The notes under the pieces are model-generated. The model was not told where the DNA came from, did no database searches, and was given only the letters and a program-made list of their open reading frames with translations. Positions 18,876 to 29,380 of a DNA stretch of 64,000 bases are shown here, piece after piece; positions within the stretch are counted from its first letter, which is position 1, and every line of letters starts with the position of its first letter. Both the position numbers and the translations under genes were made by a program. This stretch comes from Hylemonella gracilis str. Niagara R (GTDB lineage: Bacteria > Pseudomonadota > Gammaproteobacteria > Burkholderiales > Burkholderiaceae_C), in NCBI RefSeq assembly GCF_000600295.1, contig NZ_JEMG01000001.1, positions 3,601,800 to 3,665,799 on the forward strand. Reading direction: 5' to 3'.

Positions 18876-19026
18876 AAGCCCCCGATTATTCCCGGTTCTG
18901 CCCCCGCTCCGCATGGCAAGTCCACAAAGCGAGAACTAGCGAAACCGGCTTCGCCGGGCCGCTGAGTGCGCGCCCGTGAAAGGGTGGCGTAGCGAACGCA
19001 GAGAGCGAAGCCTGGGGGGAACTTAT

Positions 19027-20091
19027 TTACTGCAGCGCCTGCACGCCCGCAACCAGCCAGCCGCGGCTGCCGTCGCGCGGCTTGGTCATGTTCCAGACCT
19101 CGCGGAAGGGGCTGGGGCCGCTGTGACGGTCTTCGCGCACCATGCCGGAGAACTCCACGCTCGCCATATATTCGCCGCCGATGTCTTCGATGCCCAGCAA
19201 CTGCGCCTGAAGCATCTGCACCTCGGTCAGGTTGGGCTCGCCGCCGGACAGACGCTCGCGCTCGGCCAACTGGGCGCTGATCTCGGCCAGCATATCGTCC
19301 GTCATCATGGAGCGCAGCGTCACCATGTCGGCCTTGTCCCAGGCTGCCTGCAGATGGATGAAGTTGCTCTTGGCCACCTTGAGGAAACTTTCGACATCGA
19401 AGCCAGCAGGCACGCTCCATTCGCCGGCGCTGCCGTGCAAGGCGGAGCCGATGACCGAACCGTGCCCCGTGCCAGCCACGGTGGTGCTCGCCCCCTGCTC
19501 CCAGGGACGTGCGGAGGCATCGTTGCCCACGTTCTCGGGGTAATAGGCCGAGGGGATGGTGGCCACGCCAGCGCCCCCCGCGCCCTGGAAGGCATAGCTG
19601 TTGCGCGGCCCCGAAGCGGCGGCGCGGGGCCGCAACAAGAAGCGCAAGGCCACGAAGGCCAGCAACACGAACAAAGCGATCAGCAGGAACTGGCCAAAAG
19701 CCGCACCCAACCCCAGGCTGCTAGCCAACCATGCCAGGCCCAGACCGGCCGCCACCCCCCCCAGCAAACCCATGCCGGTACGGCGGGCCGGTGCGGCAGC
19801 CGCGCCAACAGCGGCCGCGCTCGCGGGCGTTGCCGCGCTGGCGGGCGCCGTCGGGCTACCGCCCGAGGCCGCGCCGCCCTGGCTCGCCGACGAGGACTGC
19901 GCAGGTGTCGTAGCGGGCGGTTGGGCCGGGGCGTCACGCCGCATCACATTGCCGGACTGCTTGCCCACCGAGGTGCCACCCCCCAGGCGGCGCGCCTCGG
20001 CATCCATGGGACCCAAGACCAGAACCAGACCCAAGGTCAGAGTAAGGGCCAGAGCCCCACCCCGCTTCACCTCATGCAACCCGCGCTTCAT
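19027..20091 (-). CDS. Tim44-like domain inner-membrane protein
   Basis: A 354-aa protein with an N-terminal signal/TM segment, a long Ala/Ser/Pro-rich linker (residues ~45-110), two membrane segments (MGLLGGVAAGLGLAWLASSL and FLLIALFVLLAFVALRFLL) and a C-terminal Tim44/MRPL45 domain (ESFLKVAKSNFIHLQAAWDKADMVTLRSMMTDDMLAEI, ending GSRGWLVAGVQAL). The bacterial Tim44-like role is not settled; mitochondrial Tim44 couples import to Hsp70. Its fixed place between ubiE and ubiJ-ubiB in Burkholderiales hints at a role in membrane biogenesis, which is inference. Confidence 0.87.
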   Translation of the reverse strand: MKRGLHEVKRGGALALTLTLGLVLVLGPMDAEARRLGGGTSVGKQSGNVMRRDAPAQPPATTPAQSSSASQGGAASGGSPTAPASAATPASAAAVGAAAAPARRTGMGLLGGVAAGLGLAWLASSLGLGAAFGQFLLIALFVLLAFVALRFLLRPRAAASGPRNSYAFQGAGGAGVATIPSAYYPENVGNDASARPWEQGASTTVAGTGHGSVIGSALHGSAGEWSVPAGFDVESFLKVAKSNFIHLQAAWDKADMVTLRSMMTDDMLAEISAQLAERERLSGGEPNLTEVQMLQAQLLGIEDIGGEYMASVEFSGMVREDRHSGPSPFREVWNMTKPRDGSRGWLVAGVQALQ

Positions 20092-20144
20092 GCACCAACC
20101 CCTAGAACAAAAATGCTGTGAACAAAAACGTATGCCTAACCGTA

Positions 20145-20876
20145 TCAGGTATTGATTCCAACATGCAAGGCGACCACACCACCCGTCAGGTTATGGAAGT
20201 CCACATGACCAAATCCGGCTTTGTGCATCAAGGCCTTCAGCTCCTCCTGGCCCGGGTGCATGCGGATGGACTCGGCCAGATACCGGTAGCTATCCGCGTC
20301 GCCCGCGATGAACTTACCCAGCCGGGGCAGCACCTTGAAGGAGTACCAGTCGTAGACCTTTTCCAGCGGCGGCGCGACCTTGGAGAACTCCAGAACCAGC
20401 AGGCGGCCACCGGGCTTGAGCACCCGGCGCATCTCGGCCAGGGCGGCATCCTTGTGGGTCATGTTGCGCAAGCCGAAGGCCACGCTGACGAGATCGAAAT
20501 GGCCATCCGGGAAAGGCAGCTTTTCCGCGTCACAGACCACCGTCGGCAAGACCACGCCAGCGTCCAGCAAGCGATCACGCCCCACGCGCAGCATGGCCTC
20601 GTTGATGTCGGTGTGCACCACTTGCCCAGTCTTGCCCACCTCACGCGCGAAGGCGAGCGCGAGATCACCCGTGCCACCCGCGATGTCCAGCGCGCGCTGG
20701 CCCTCCTTGAGGTTGGCCACCATGACGGTGTAGCGCTTCCAAAGCCGGTGCAGGCCACCGGACATCAGGTCGTTCATCACGTCGTACTTGGACGCGACGG
20801 AGTCGAACACGCCGCGCACGCGGCGCGCTTTTTCGGTCTCATCGACCGTCTCGAAACCAAAATGGGTCTGGCTCAT
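20145..20876 (-). CDS. ubiE: Ubiquinone/menaquinone C-methyltransferase
   Basis: A 243-aa SAM-dependent methyltransferase that C-methylates the quinone ring. It begins [20 protein letters not shown], a diagnostic UbiE start, followed by [18 protein letters not shown], the SAM site [16 protein letters not shown] and [21 protein letters not shown]. The end [14 protein letters not shown] is the usual FN(L/M)xGGIVALHRGxK variant. The in-frame region upstream of ATG 20876 overlaps the preceding gene and was rejected. It is 13 bp downstream of the DUF971 gene and transcribed with the Tim44-like gene and ubiJ-ubiB. Confidence 0.96.
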   Translation of the reverse strand: MSQTHFGFETVDETEKARRVRGVFDSVASKYDVMNDLMSGGLHRLWKRYTVMVANLKEGQRALDIAGGTGDLALAFAREVGKTGQVVHTDINEAMLRVGRDRLLDAGVVLPTVVCDAEKLPFPDGHFDLVSVAFGLRNMTHKDAALAEMRRVLKPGGRLLVLEFSKVAPPLEKVYDWYSFKVLPRLGKFIAGDADSYRYLAESIRMHPGQEELKALMHKAGFGHVDFHNLTGGVVALHVGINT

Positions 20877-20889
20877 GGATGGCTCTGTC

Positions 20890-21321
20890 TCAATGGTGGT
20901 GGCCGCAGGCGTGCCCGCCATGACCGTGACCCGCGCTCGCGGGCATGGGCGCGTCGCGGTTCAAGCCCGCTGCTTGCAGCTTGGCCTCGTAATCAGCCCA
21001 GAGCCGCGACTCCTGCGAGCCGAGTAGGTAGAGGTAGTCCCAAGTGTAGAGGCCGCTGCTGTGCCCGTCGCTGAAAGCAGGCTGCACGGCGTAGTTGCCC
21101 ACGGGCTCCAAGCCGACCAGCTCCACCTCGCGCTTGCCGGTCTGCAGGACCTCCTGCCCCGGGCCATGGCCCTGCACCTCGGCAGAAGGCGAGTAGACCC
21201 GCATCAGCTCGAAGGGGATGCGAAAAATCTTGCCATCCGTGAATGCCACCTCGAGCACGCGCGATTTGCCGTGCACCGTCATGTTCAGCGGCTTGGGCGA
21301 GCCGGGTTTCAAACCTGCCAT
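20890..21321 (-). CDS. DUF971 protein with His-rich C-terminus
   Basis: A 143-aa protein with the DUF971 / gamma-butyrobetaine-hydroxylase N-terminal-like fold: [42 protein letters not shown], then [28 protein letters not shown]. Such domains occur alone in many proteobacteria, where the biochemical role is unknown. Oddity: the last ~16 residues are very His-rich ([13 protein letters not shown]), a possible nickel, zinc or iron ligand set. It starts at ATG 21321 with GGAGG upstream, and precedes ubiE by 13 bp, the standard arrangement. Confidence 0.88.
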   Translation of the reverse strand: MAGLKPGSPKPLNMTVHGKSRVLEVAFTDGKIFRIPFELMRVYSPSAEVQGHGPGQEVLQTGKREVELVGLEPVGNYAVQPAFSDGHSSGLYTWDYLYLLGSQESRLWADYEAKLQAAGLNRDAPMPASAGHGHGGHACGHHH

Positions 21322-21343
21322 CTGGGTCTCCTCCTTGCGTGCA

Positions 21344-24300
21344 TCAAACCAGCACGCGTTCGATGCCGCCAGCATTGGCCGCGGCGACGTACTTGGGCAT
21401 CCAGTCCTCGCCCAGGATCTTGCGCGCCATCTCGACCACGATGTAGTCGGCTTCGAGCAAGCCGTTGTTCAGGTCGTTGCCGTAGCGGTTCAAGCCCTGC
21501 AGACAACTCGGGCAGGTCGTGAGGATCTTCAGATCATCCTGGGCGCCCACCAAGCCCGTCTCGCGTAGCGCGGCCTCGCCCTTCTTCAGCTCTTCTTCCT
21601 TGCGGAAGCGCACCTGGGTCGAAATGTCGGGACGGGTCACGCCGAAGGTGCCGCTCTCGCCGCAGCAACGCTCGCTCTTGACCACGTTCGAGCCCACCAA
21701 GGCCTTGACGGTCTTCATCGGTTCCTGCTGCTTGAGCGGCGTGTGGCAGGGGTCGTGGTAAAGGTAGGCACCGTCGCCTTCGAGCTTCAGGCCTTTCTCC
21801 AGCAGGAATTCGTGGATGTCGATGATGCGGCAGCCCGGGAAGATCTCCTCGAACTTGTAGCCCTGGAGCTGGTCATAGCAGGTGCCGCAGCTCACCACCA
21901 CGGTCTTGATGTCCAGGTAGTTCAGGGTGTTGGCCACGCGATGGAAGAGCACGCGGTTGTCCGTGATCATCTTCTCGGCCTTGTCGAACTGGCCGCTGCC
22001 GCGCTGCGGGTAGCCACAGCAGAGGTAGCCTGGCGGCAGCACGGTCTGCACGCCCGCATGCCAGAGCATGGCCTGCGTGGCCAGGCCCACCTGCGAGAAC
22101 AGCCGTTCCGAGCCGCAACCGGGGAAGTAGAACACGGCCTCCGTTTCCGCCGTCGTCCTGGCGGCGTCGCGGATGATGGGCACGTAATTCTTGTCCTCGA
22201 TGTCCAGCAGGGCGCGCGCGGTCTTCTTGGGCAGGCCGCCCGGCAGCTTCTTGTTGATGAAGTGGATCACCTGCTCCTTGACCGGCGGCATGCCCACCGT
22301 GGCGGCGGGCTTGGCGGTCTGCGCGCGGGTGAGCCGACGCAGCAGGTCGTTGGCGAGGCGCTGGGCCTTGAAGCCCACTCCCACCATGGCGCTGCGCATC
22401 AGCTTGATGGTGTCCGGATTGGTCGCATTCAGGAAGAACATGGCGGCCACATTGCCCGGCCGGAAACTCTTCTTGCCCATCTTGCGCAACAGATTGCGCA
22501 TGTTCATGGTCACGTCGCCGAAGTCGATCTTGACCGGGCAGGGTGACTCGCATTTGTGGCAAACCGTGCAGTGGTCGGCCACATCCTCGAATTCCTGCCA
22601 GTGCTTGATGCTGACGCCGCGGCGGGTCTGTTCCTCGTAGAGGAAGGCCTCCACCAGCAAGGAAGTGGCGAGAATCTTGTTGCGCGGCGAATAGAGGAGG
22701 TTGGCGCGCGGCACATGGGTCGCGCAGACCGGCTTGCACTTGCCGCAACGCAGGCAGTCCTTGATGCTGTCGGAAATCGCACCAATGTCGCTCTGCTGCA
22801 TGATCAGCGACTCATGCCCCATCAGGCCGAAGCTCGGCGTGTAGGCCTGGCTCAGGTCCGCAGCGTGCATGTCCTCGTCGTCCTGCGCGACCGGCAGCGT
22901 CCGCAGCAATTTGCCCTTGTTGAAACGGCCTTGCGGATCGACCCGGGCCTTGTAGTCGGCAAAGGGCTGCAGTTCCTCGTCGCTCAGGAACTCGAGCTTG
23001 GTGATGCCGATGCCGTGCTCGCCCGAGATCACGCCGTCCAGCGAACGCGCCAGCTTCATGATGCGCGCCACCGCCTCGTGGGCGGTCTGCAGCATCTCGT
23101 AGTCGTCGCTGTTGACCGGGATGTTGGTGTGCACATTGCCATCACCCGCGTGCATGTGCAGCGCCACCCAGACCCGGCCCTTGAGCACGCGCTTGTGGAT
23201 GGTGTTGCATTCGTCCAGCAGTGGCTGGAACACGCCGCCGGTGAAGATGGCCTGCAGCGGCTGGCGAACTTGGGTTTTCCAGCTGGCGCGCAGTTCATGG
23301 CTCTGCAGCTGTGGGAACAGGACATCGACGCGCTGGAGCCAGTCCTGCCACTGCGCACGCACCGAACGCACGAGCGCCAGCGCCTGCCCCGCGCGCTCGG
23401 GCAAGAGTTCCGCCGCAGAAACCTCGCTGCCATCGTCCGCCGCCTGCTTGCCGGCCTTGAGCAAGGTGGCCAGATCGGGACGCTGGAAAAATGCGTCCAA
23501 CTCGTCGGCCAGCTTGAGCTTGTTGCGCAGGCTCAGCTCGATGTTGATGCGCTCGATGCCGTCGGTGTACTCGGCCATGCGCGGCAGCGGAATCACCACG
23601 TCCTCGTTGATCTTGAACGCGTTGGTGTGCTTGCTGATCGCCGCCGTGCGCTTGCGGTCGGCCCAGAACTTCTTGCGCGCCTCGGGGCTGATCGCGGTGA
23701 AACCCTCGCCGCTGCGCGAATTCGCCATGCGCACGACCTCGCTGGCGACGCGCGCCACCTGGTCCGGATCGTCACCCACGATGTCGCCGATCAGCACCAT
23801 CTTGGGCAAGCCGCCGCGCTTGCTCTTGGTGGCGTAGCCCACGGCCTTCAGGTAGCGGTCGTCCAGGTGTTCCAGGCCGGCGAGCAGTGTCCCGCTGCGC
23901 TTCTGCTCGGCGAACATGAAGTCCTTGATCTCGACAATGCTGGGCACCGCGTCCTTGGCGTGGCCGAAGAACTCCAGACAGACCGTGCGCGTGTGCTCGG
24001 GCATGCGGTGCACCACCCAACGCGCGCTGGTGATCAGTCCGTCGCAGCCTTCCTTCTGCACGCCAGGTAGTCCGCTGAGGAACTTGTCCGTCACATCCTT
24101 GCCCAGGCCTTCCTTGCGGAAACGCGGGCCGGGAATGTCCAGGCGCTCGGTACGGCGCAGCTTCTTGCCGGAAGCGTCGAAATACTTGAGTTCAAAACTG
24201 GCGACGTCGGCATCGTGGATTTTGCCGAGGTTGTGGCCGACGCGAGTCACTTCCAGCCATTCAGCATCGGGCGTGACCATGCGCCAGCTCGCCAGATTGT

Positions 24301-25282
24301 CCAGCGCCGTGCCCCAGAGCACAGCTTTTTTGCCGCCCGCGTTCATCGCGATGTTGCCGCCCACACAGGAGGCTTCCGCGCTGGTCGGGTCTACCGCAAA
24401 GACAAAACCCGCGCGCTCGGCCGCGTCGGTCACGCGCTGGGTGACCACACCAGCCTCGGTCCAAACGGTCGGGACCGGCTTGTCCAAGCCAGGCAGCAGA
24501 ACCATCTCGACCTCGGTCATGGCCTCGAGCTTCTCGGTGTTGATGACCGCGCTCTTCCAGGTCAGCGGGATCGCGCCGCCGGTGTAGCCAGTGCCGCCGC
24601 CGCGCGGCACGATGGTCAGACCCAGTTCGATACAGCCCCTCACCAGCTCGGCCATCTCTTCCTCGCTGTCCGGCGTGAGCACGACGAAGGGGTATTCGAC
24701 GCGCCAGTCGGTCGCGTCGGTCACATGCGAGACGCGCGACAAGCCGTCGAACTTGACGTTGTCGCGGGCGGTCAATCGGCACAGGACGCGCTGAGCCTTG
24801 CGACGCAGGCTCTCGACCTCGCGGAAGTTCTGATCGAAGGCTTGCACCGCAGCCCGCGCGGCGTTCAACAGCTCACCCACCAGGGCATCGCGCTTCGCGT
24901 CACCGCCGGGCGCGGCGCCGTCCAAGCCAGCGCCCGCGGGCACGGGTCGGCGGCGCTTTTCCACCTCACCCAGCCGATGATGCAGGGCCTCGACCAGCTG
25001 GCCGCGTCGCTTGGGGTTGTCCAGCAAGTCATCCTGCAAATAAGGATTTCGCTGCACCACCCAGATGTCGCCCAGCACCTCGTACAGCATGCGGGCGGAA
25101 CGGCCCGTGCGGCGCTCCTCGCGCAACTGGTTCAACACCTCCCAGGCACGTGCGCCCAGAAGGCGCAGCACGATCTCGCGATCGGAGTAGGAGGTGTAGT
25201 TGTACGGAATTTCGCGGATGCGCTCGTTATCAAGCGCGCGGACGGCGTCCGCGACGGCGTTTGGCAAGGTCGGTGCGTTCAT
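21344..25282 (-). CDS. Large FAD-linked oxidoreductase with fused Fe-S (GlcF-like) module
   Basis: A 1312-aa protein fusing modules. Residues ~1-150 form a DUF3683-type N-terminus ([20 protein letters not shown]). An FAD-binding domain follows (~205-400, [41 protein letters not shown]), then a C-terminal FAD-oxidase domain (~480-800, [25 protein letters not shown]). Two 4Fe-4S motifs come next ([16 protein letters not shown] near 845 and [12 protein letters not shown] near 910), then two cysteine-rich CCG domains ([10 protein letters not shown]...CCGYP and HDPCHTPLK...CCGESGTFG). This is the architecture of D-lactate/glycolate/2-hydroxyglutarate-type dehydrogenases that pass electrons to quinone. 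The exact substrate is unknown. ATG 25282. Confidence 0.9.
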   Translation of the reverse strand: MNAPTLPNAVADAVRALDNERIREIPYNYTSYSDREIVLRLLGARAWEVLNQLREERRTGRSARMLYEVLGDIWVVQRNPYLQDDLLDNPKRRGQLVEALHHRLGEVEKRRRPVPAGAGLDGAAPGGDAKRDALVGELLNAARAAVQAFDQNFREVESLRRKAQRVLCRLTARDNVKFDGLSRVSHVTDATDWRVEYPFVVLTPDSEEEMAELVRGCIELGLTIVPRGGGTGYTGGAIPLTWKSAVINTEKLEAMTEVEMVLLPGLDKPVPTVWTEAGVVTQRVTDAAERAGFVFAVDPTSAEASCVGGNIAMNAGGKKAVLWGTALDNLASWRMVTPDAEWLEVTRVGHNLGKIHDADVASFELKYFDASGKKLRRTERLDIPGPRFRKEGLGKDVTDKFLSGLPGVQKEGCDGLITSARWVVHRMPEHTRTVCLEFFGHAKDAVPSIVEIKDFMFAEQKRSGTLLAGLEHLDDRYLKAVGYATKSKRGGLPKMVLIGDIVGDDPDQVARVASEVVRMANSRSGEGFTAISPEARKKFWADRKRTAAISKHTNAFKINEDVVIPLPRMAEYTDGIERINIELSLRNKLKLADELDAFFQRPDLATLLKAGKQAADDGSEVSAAELLPERAGQALALVRSVRAQWQDWLQRVDVLFPQLQSHELRASWKTQVRQPLQAIFTGGVFQPLLDECNTIHKRVLKGRVWVALHMHAGDGNVHTNIPVNSDDYEMLQTAHEAVARIMKLARSLDGVISGEHGIGITKLEFLSDEELQPFADYKARVDPQGRFNKGKLLRTLPVAQDDEDMHAADLSQAYTPSFGLMGHESLIMQQSDIGAISDSIKDCLRCGKCKPVCATHVPRANLLYSPRNKILATSLLVEAFLYEEQTRRGVSIKHWQEFEDVADHCTVCHKCESPCPVKIDFGDVTMNMRNLLRKMGKKSFRPGNVAAMFFLNATNPDTIKLMRSAMVGVGFKAQRLANDLLRRLTRAQTAKPAATVGMPPVKEQVIHFINKKLPGGLPKKTARALLDIEDKNYVPIIRDAARTTAETEAVFYFPGCGSERLFSQVGLATQAMLWHAGVQTVLPPGYLCCGYPQRGSGQFDKAEKMITDNRVLFHRVANTLNYLDIKTVVVSCGTCYDQLQGYKFEEIFPGCRIIDIHEFLLEKGLKLEGDGAYLYHDPCHTPLKQQEPMKTVKALVGSNVVKSERCCGESGTFGVTRPDISTQVRFRKEEELKKGEAALRETGLVGAQDDLKILTTCPSCLQGLNRYGNDLNNGLLEADYIVVEMARKILGEDWMPKYVAAANAGGIERVLV

Positions 25283-25528
25283 GGAAACCTGAAATTTCAG
25301 CCCGAGGTTGCCTGGGAGCAGGTACCAACACAGAAGGCCAACACCGGCTGAAACTGGATGTTACCCCAGCGCCCCACGGCGGGCCTGTACCTGGGCAGAA
25401 CGACCCTGGGCGCGTCCATCCTATGGAAATCCCGGAGCGCGAGGGCCTCGTCATGCGGGCTTAATCCGTTTGTCACAATTGCGTTCTACGCTGCGCGACT
25501 TACGCAGCCCTCTATAGGATTGATCCAG

Positions 25529-26881
25529 ATGAAAAAAACCTCGTTTGCCCATGCCCTGGCCCGCCGCCCGCTCAGCACCCTGGCGCTGACGGTCGTTTCG
25601 GCCCTTTCCGCCCTGGCGTTCACGCCGGCGGCCAAGGCACAGACCGAAATCCAGTGGTGGCACTCGATGACTGCCGTCAACAACGACTGGGTCAATGACC
25701 TGGCCAAGCAGTTCAACGAAAGCCAGAAGGCGTACAAGATCGTCCCCGTCTTCAAGGGCAATTACGACGAGTCCATGACCGCCGCCATCGCCGCGTTCCG
25801 AGCCGGCAATGCGCCGCACATCCTGCAGGTGTTCGAAGTGGGCACCGCGACCATGATGGCCAGCAAGGGTGCCGTGGTGCCCGTGGGCAAGGTGATGGCC
25901 GACGCGGGCTTCAAGTTCGACCCCAGCGCCTATGTGCCCGCCGTGGCTGGTTATTACACGGCGCCCAACGGTCAGATGCTGAGCTTCCCCTTCAACAGCT
26001 CGACCACCGTGCTCTATTACAACAAGGACGCCTTCAAGGCCGCAGGCCTGAACACCGACAAGGCGCCGGCCACCTGGCCAGAAATGCAGGTCGCGGTCGA
26101 CAAACTGAAGGCCAGCGGTCACAAGTGCCCGTTCACGCCCGCTTGGCAAGGCTGGACCCAGTTGGAGAGCTTCTCCACCTGGCACAACGTGGAATATGCG
26201 ACCAAAATGAATGGCTTCGGCGGCATGGACGCCCGCCTGAAAGTGAATTCGCCACTGCATGTGCGCCACATCGAGAACCTGGCCAAGATGGCCAAGGACG
26301 GCACGCTGGTTTACAAGGGCCGTGCCGCCAACGCGCAAGCCTCCTTCACCTCGGGTGAATGCGCGATGATCACCACGTCCTCGGGCTTCTACGGCACCGT
26401 GGCGAAGAACGCCAAGTTCGCCTACGGCCTGGGCGCCCTGCCCTACTACCCGGACGTCAAGGGCGCGCCCCAGAACACCGTGATCGGCGGCGCCAGCCTC
26501 TGGGTCATGAGCGGCAAGAAGGCCGAGGAATACAAGGGCATCGCCACCTTCTTTGACTTCCTCTCCAAGCCTGAAATCCAGGCCGCCAGCCACCAACTGA
26601 CCGGTTACCTGCCCATCACCATGGCGGCCTACAAGCTGACCGAGAGTTCTGGCTTCTACCAGAAGAACCCAGGCACCGACATCGCCGTGACGCAGATGAT
26701 CCGCAAGGTGACCGACAAGAGCCGTGGCATCCGCCTGGGCAACTATGTGCAAATCCGCACCATCGAGGACGAAGAACTCGAACAAGTCTGGGCCGGCACC
26801 AAGTCCCCCAAGGACGCGCTGGACAGCATCGTGAGCCGCGGCAACGAACTGCTGGAGCGCTTCGAAAAGGCGAACAAGTAA
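25529..26881 (+). CDS. ugpB: sn-Glycerol-3-phosphate ABC transporter periplasmic binding protein
   Basis: A 450-aa secreted solute-binding protein. The signal peptide MKKTSFAHALARRPLSTLAL ends near AKAQ (residue ~36). The mature protein begins TEIQWWHSMTAVNNDWVNDLAKQFNES, the UgpB signature, and carries FPFNSSTTVLYYNKDAFKAAGL and SFSTWHNVEYATKMNG. It captures glycerol-3-phosphate or glycerophosphodiesters for the UgpA/UgpE/UgpC importer encoded downstream. It starts at ATG 25529 with AGGA eight to ten bases upstream. A strong terminator directly follows, so ugpB may be expressed in excess of the membrane components, as is usual for binding proteins. Confidence 0.95.
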   Translation: MKKTSFAHALARRPLSTLALTVVSALSALAFTPAAKAQTEIQWWHSMTAVNNDWVNDLAKQFNESQKAYKIVPVFKGNYDESMTAAIAAFRAGNAPHILQVFEVGTATMMASKGAVVPVGKVMADAGFKFDPSAYVPAVAGYYTAPNGQMLSFPFNSSTTVLYYNKDAFKAAGLNTDKAPATWPEMQVAVDKLKASGHKCPFTPAWQGWTQLESFSTWHNVEYATKMNGFGGMDARLKVNSPLHVRHIENLAKMAKDGTLVYKGRAANAQASFTSGECAMITTSSGFYGTVAKNAKFAYGLGALPYYPDVKGAPQNTVIGGASLWVMSGKKAEEYKGIATFFDFLSKPEIQAASHQLTGYLPITMAAYKLTESSGFYQKNPGTDIAVTQMIRKVTDKSRGIRLGNYVQIRTIEDEELEQVWAGTKSPKDALDSIVSRGNELLERFEKANK

Positions 26882-26905
26882 CTCTCGCCCGCGTCCAAAC
26901 GATCA

Positions 26906-26935
26906 CCGCCATCCCTCCTCGGGATGGCGGTTTTT
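26906..26935 (+). terminator. Terminator or attenuator after ugpB
   Basis: A perfect 10-bp inverted repeat CCGCCATCCC-TCCTC-GGGATGGCGG is followed by five T. It lies 24 bp after the ugpB stop and before phrB, inside the ugp gene string. Confidence 0.88.
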
Positions 26936-26955
26936 CTTTACCTCCACCTCACACC

Positions 26956-28449
26956 ATGACGGCTCTGGCCTGGCTGCGCAACGATCTGCGCCTGCACGAC
27001 AACCCGGCCCTGCACGCCGCCGCCGAGTTGCAGCAAGGCGTGATCGCGGTCTATGTGCATTGCGAGGCCTATGTCACGCGCTTTCCCATTGCACCCGCAC
27101 GGCTGGATTTCACGCGCCGCCATCTGCGGCTACTCACCGAGGAACTGGCGCGGCATAGCATCAGCTTGCAGGTGTTGCGCGTGGCGCAAGCGCATGAGAT
27201 CGCCCCCGCCCTGGCCAAGCTGGTTCAGGATCACGGCATCAGCCACTGCTTCTTCAATGCCGAATACCCGCTCGACGAGTTGAACCGCGACCAGCAGGTC
27301 AACCAACTGCTGCGCGCACACGGCGTGACGGTGAAACGTTGCCACGATCGGGTGATCATCCCCCCGGGCAAGGTGCGCAATGAGGCGGGCATGCCTTACA
27401 AGGTCTTCACGCCCTACAAGCGTAAGTGGTTGCAACTGGCCAGCCTGCTGCCCCTGCGCCCCCTGGGGGCTCCCACGCGTCAAGCGGCGCAGCCCTGCCC
27501 GTCCGCCAGTGCGCAAGACATCGACCGCTTGTTCGATGGACGAGAACTGCGCGACCTGAGCGCGCACTGGCCGGCTGGCGAGGCCGTGGCCCGAACACGG
27601 CTGCAACGCTTCATCGCGCAGGACCTGAGCAACTACCAGACACAGCGCGACCTGCCCGCCGTGGCCGGCACCTCCGGCCTGTCGCCCTACCTGGCGATTG
27701 GCGCGCTGTCGCCACGCCAGGCCCTCGCGGATGTGCTGACGCACACTGGCGGGGACTGGGATGCCAACGCAGGCGTGAGCACGTGGATCAGCGAACTGAT
27801 CTGGCGCGAGTTCTACCAGCACCTGGTGGTGGACTATCCCCAGGTCTGCATGCACCGCGCGATGCAGGTCCACACCGAGGCTTTCCCTTGGCGCCATGCT
27901 CCCGAGGATTTCGCGCTCTGGCGCGAAGGCCGCACTGGCATCCCCATCATCGATGCCGCCATGCGCCAGTTGAACACCACGGGCTGGATGCACAACCGCC
28001 TGCGCATGTTGGTGGCCATGTTCCTCAGCAAGAACCTGCAGATCGACTGGCGCTGGGGCGAGCGGTATTTCATGGAACAGCTGATCGACGGGGACTTCGC
28101 GGCCAACAACGGCGGCTGGCAATGGAGCGCGTCCACCGGCACGGATGCGGCGCCCTATTTCCGCATCTTCAACCCCATCACGCAGTCGCAGCGCTTCGAC
28201 CCGCAAGGCCAGTTCATCCGTGAGTGGTTGCCGGAACTGGCGGGCCTGAGCGACAAGGCGATCCATGCGCCCCACCTCGTGCCCTCCGGGCCGCCGCCTG
28301 GCTACCCGGCGCCCATGGTGGACCTGGGTGCCAGCCGCAAGGCCACCATCGCCCTCTTCGCCAGCCTGGGGCAGCCCCCGGAAAGCGAGCCAGGCATGAC
28401 CGAAAACTTCCCGACCGAGACGCGGTCTGCCCCCTTCCGTCCCGGTTAG
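26956..28449 (+). CDS. phrB: Deoxyribodipyrimidine photolyase (class I CPD photolyase)
   Basis: Light-driven repair of cyclobutane pyrimidine dimers. The 497-aa protein has the N-terminal antenna (photolyase/Rossmann) domain starting ALAWLRNDLRLHDNPAL. The C-terminal FAD domain includes SPYLAIGALSPRQAL, WISELIWREFYQHLV, WRHAPEDFALWREGRTGIPIIDAAMRQL, GWMHNRLRMLVAMFLSKNL and DGDFAANNGGWQWSASTGTDAAPYFRIFNP, all signature blocks of class I photolyases. It sits between ugpB and ugpA, only 48 bp before ugpA, so it interrupts the transporter operon. It starts at ATG 26956, directly after the hairpin that follows ugpB. Confidence 0.95.
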   Translation: MTALAWLRNDLRLHDNPALHAAAELQQGVIAVYVHCEAYVTRFPIAPARLDFTRRHLRLLTEELARHSISLQVLRVAQAHEIAPALAKLVQDHGISHCFFNAEYPLDELNRDQQVNQLLRAHGVTVKRCHDRVIIPPGKVRNEAGMPYKVFTPYKRKWLQLASLLPLRPLGAPTRQAAQPCPSASAQDIDRLFDGRELRDLSAHWPAGEAVARTRLQRFIAQDLSNYQTQRDLPAVAGTSGLSPYLAIGALSPRQALADVLTHTGGDWDANAGVSTWISELIWREFYQHLVVDYPQVCMHRAMQVHTEAFPWRHAPEDFALWREGRTGIPIIDAAMRQLNTTGWMHNRLRMLVAMFLSKNLQIDWRWGERYFMEQLIDGDFAANNGGWQWSASTGTDAAPYFRIFNPITQSQRFDPQGQFIREWLPELAGLSDKAIHAPHLVPSGPPPGYPAPMVDLGASRKATIALFASLGQPPESEPGMTENFPTETRSAPFRPG

Positions 28450-28497
28450 ACTCCTGCCCCTATTCCCGCCTCTGCCGGCGGCTACACAGATCCACGC

Positions 28498-29379
28498 ATG
28501 GAAAAACGCGTCCTCTTCCATTCCCGCTGGTTGCCCTGGGCCCTGCTGCTGCCGCAGTTGCTCATCATCAGCGTGTTCTTCTTCTGGCCCGCGGGCCAGG
28601 CCTTGCTGCAGTCCTTCCAGCAGCAGGACGCTTTCGGCCTGTCCACCGAATGGGTGGGGTTCGAGAACTTCGAGCGCCTGTTCAATGACCCGGGCTACCT
28701 GGCCTCGTTCAAGACCACGGCCTATTTCTCGGTGCTGGTGGCGGCGATCGGCCTGACCCTCGCCCTGATCATGGCCGTGTTCGCCGACCGCGTGCTGCGC
28801 GGCGTGCTGGCCTACCGCACCCTGCTCATCATGCCTTACGCGGTGGCACCGGCCGTGGCCGCCGTGATGTGGGTCTTCATGTTCTCGCCCTCGATCGGCC
28901 CCGTGGCCTGGGCGCTGGATCAGATCGGCATTCCGTGGAATCACCTGCTCAAGGGGGAACACGCGATGGCGCTGATCGTGGCCGCGGCAGTCTGGAAGCA
29001 GTTCTCCTACAACTTCCTCTTCTTCGTGGCCGGGCTGCAGAGCATCCCGAAATCGCTGATCGAAGCGGCAGCCATCGATGGCGCAGGCCCCTGGCGGCGT
29101 TTCTGGACCATCCAGTTCCCGCTGCTGTCGCCCACCACCTTCTTCCTGCTGGTGATGAACGTGGTCTACGCCTTCTTCGACACCTTCGCCATCGTCGATG
29201 CCGCCACCAGCGGCGGTCCGGGCAAGGAAACCTCCATCCTGGTCTACAAGGTCTACTACGACGGCTTCAAGGCCATGGACCTGGGCAGCTCCGCCGCACA
29301 GTCGGTGGTGCTCATGGGCATCGTGATCGCGCTCACGGTGGTCCAGTTCCGTTATGTCGAGCGCAAGGTGAATTACTGA
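28498..29379 (+). CDS. ugpA: sn-Glycerol-3-phosphate ABC transporter permease UgpA
   Basis: A 293-aa inner-membrane permease with six predicted helices, beginning [22 protein letters not shown]. The binding-protein-dependent transport loop (EAA motif) is [25 protein letters not shown], which contacts the ATPase Ugp[25 protein letters not shown] is typical of MalF/UgpA-type permeases. Its stop is followed after one base by the ugpE start, so the two permeases are surely co-translated. It begins at ATG 28498; no strong Shine-Dalgarno is seen. It follows the inserted photolyase gene. Confidence 0.95.
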   Translation: MEKRVLFHSRWLPWALLLPQLLIISVFFFWPAGQALLQSFQQQDAFGLSTEWVGFENFERLFNDPGYLASFKTTAYFSVLVAAIGLTLALIMAVFADRVLRGVLAYRTLLIMPYAVAPAVAAVMWVFMFSPSIGPVAWALDQIGIPWNHLLKGEHAMALIVAAAVWKQFSYNFLFFVAGLQSIPKSLIEAAAIDGAGPWRRFWTIQFPLLSPTTFFLLVMNVVYAFFDTFAIVDAATSGGPGKETSILVYKVYYDGFKAMDLGSSAAQSVVLMGIVIALTVVQFRYVERKVNY

Positions 29380-29380
29380 C

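Noticed and set aside
18940-18962. Hairpin CCGGC-TTC-GCCGG after the Tim44-like gene
   Set aside because: Short stem without a convincing T-run on either strand; too weak to call a terminator.
25469-25490. PHO-box-like half-site (TTGTCACA) upstream of ugpB
   Set aside because: Only one half-site is present; the expected second CTGTCA repeat 11 bp away is missing, so PhoB control is not supported by sequence.
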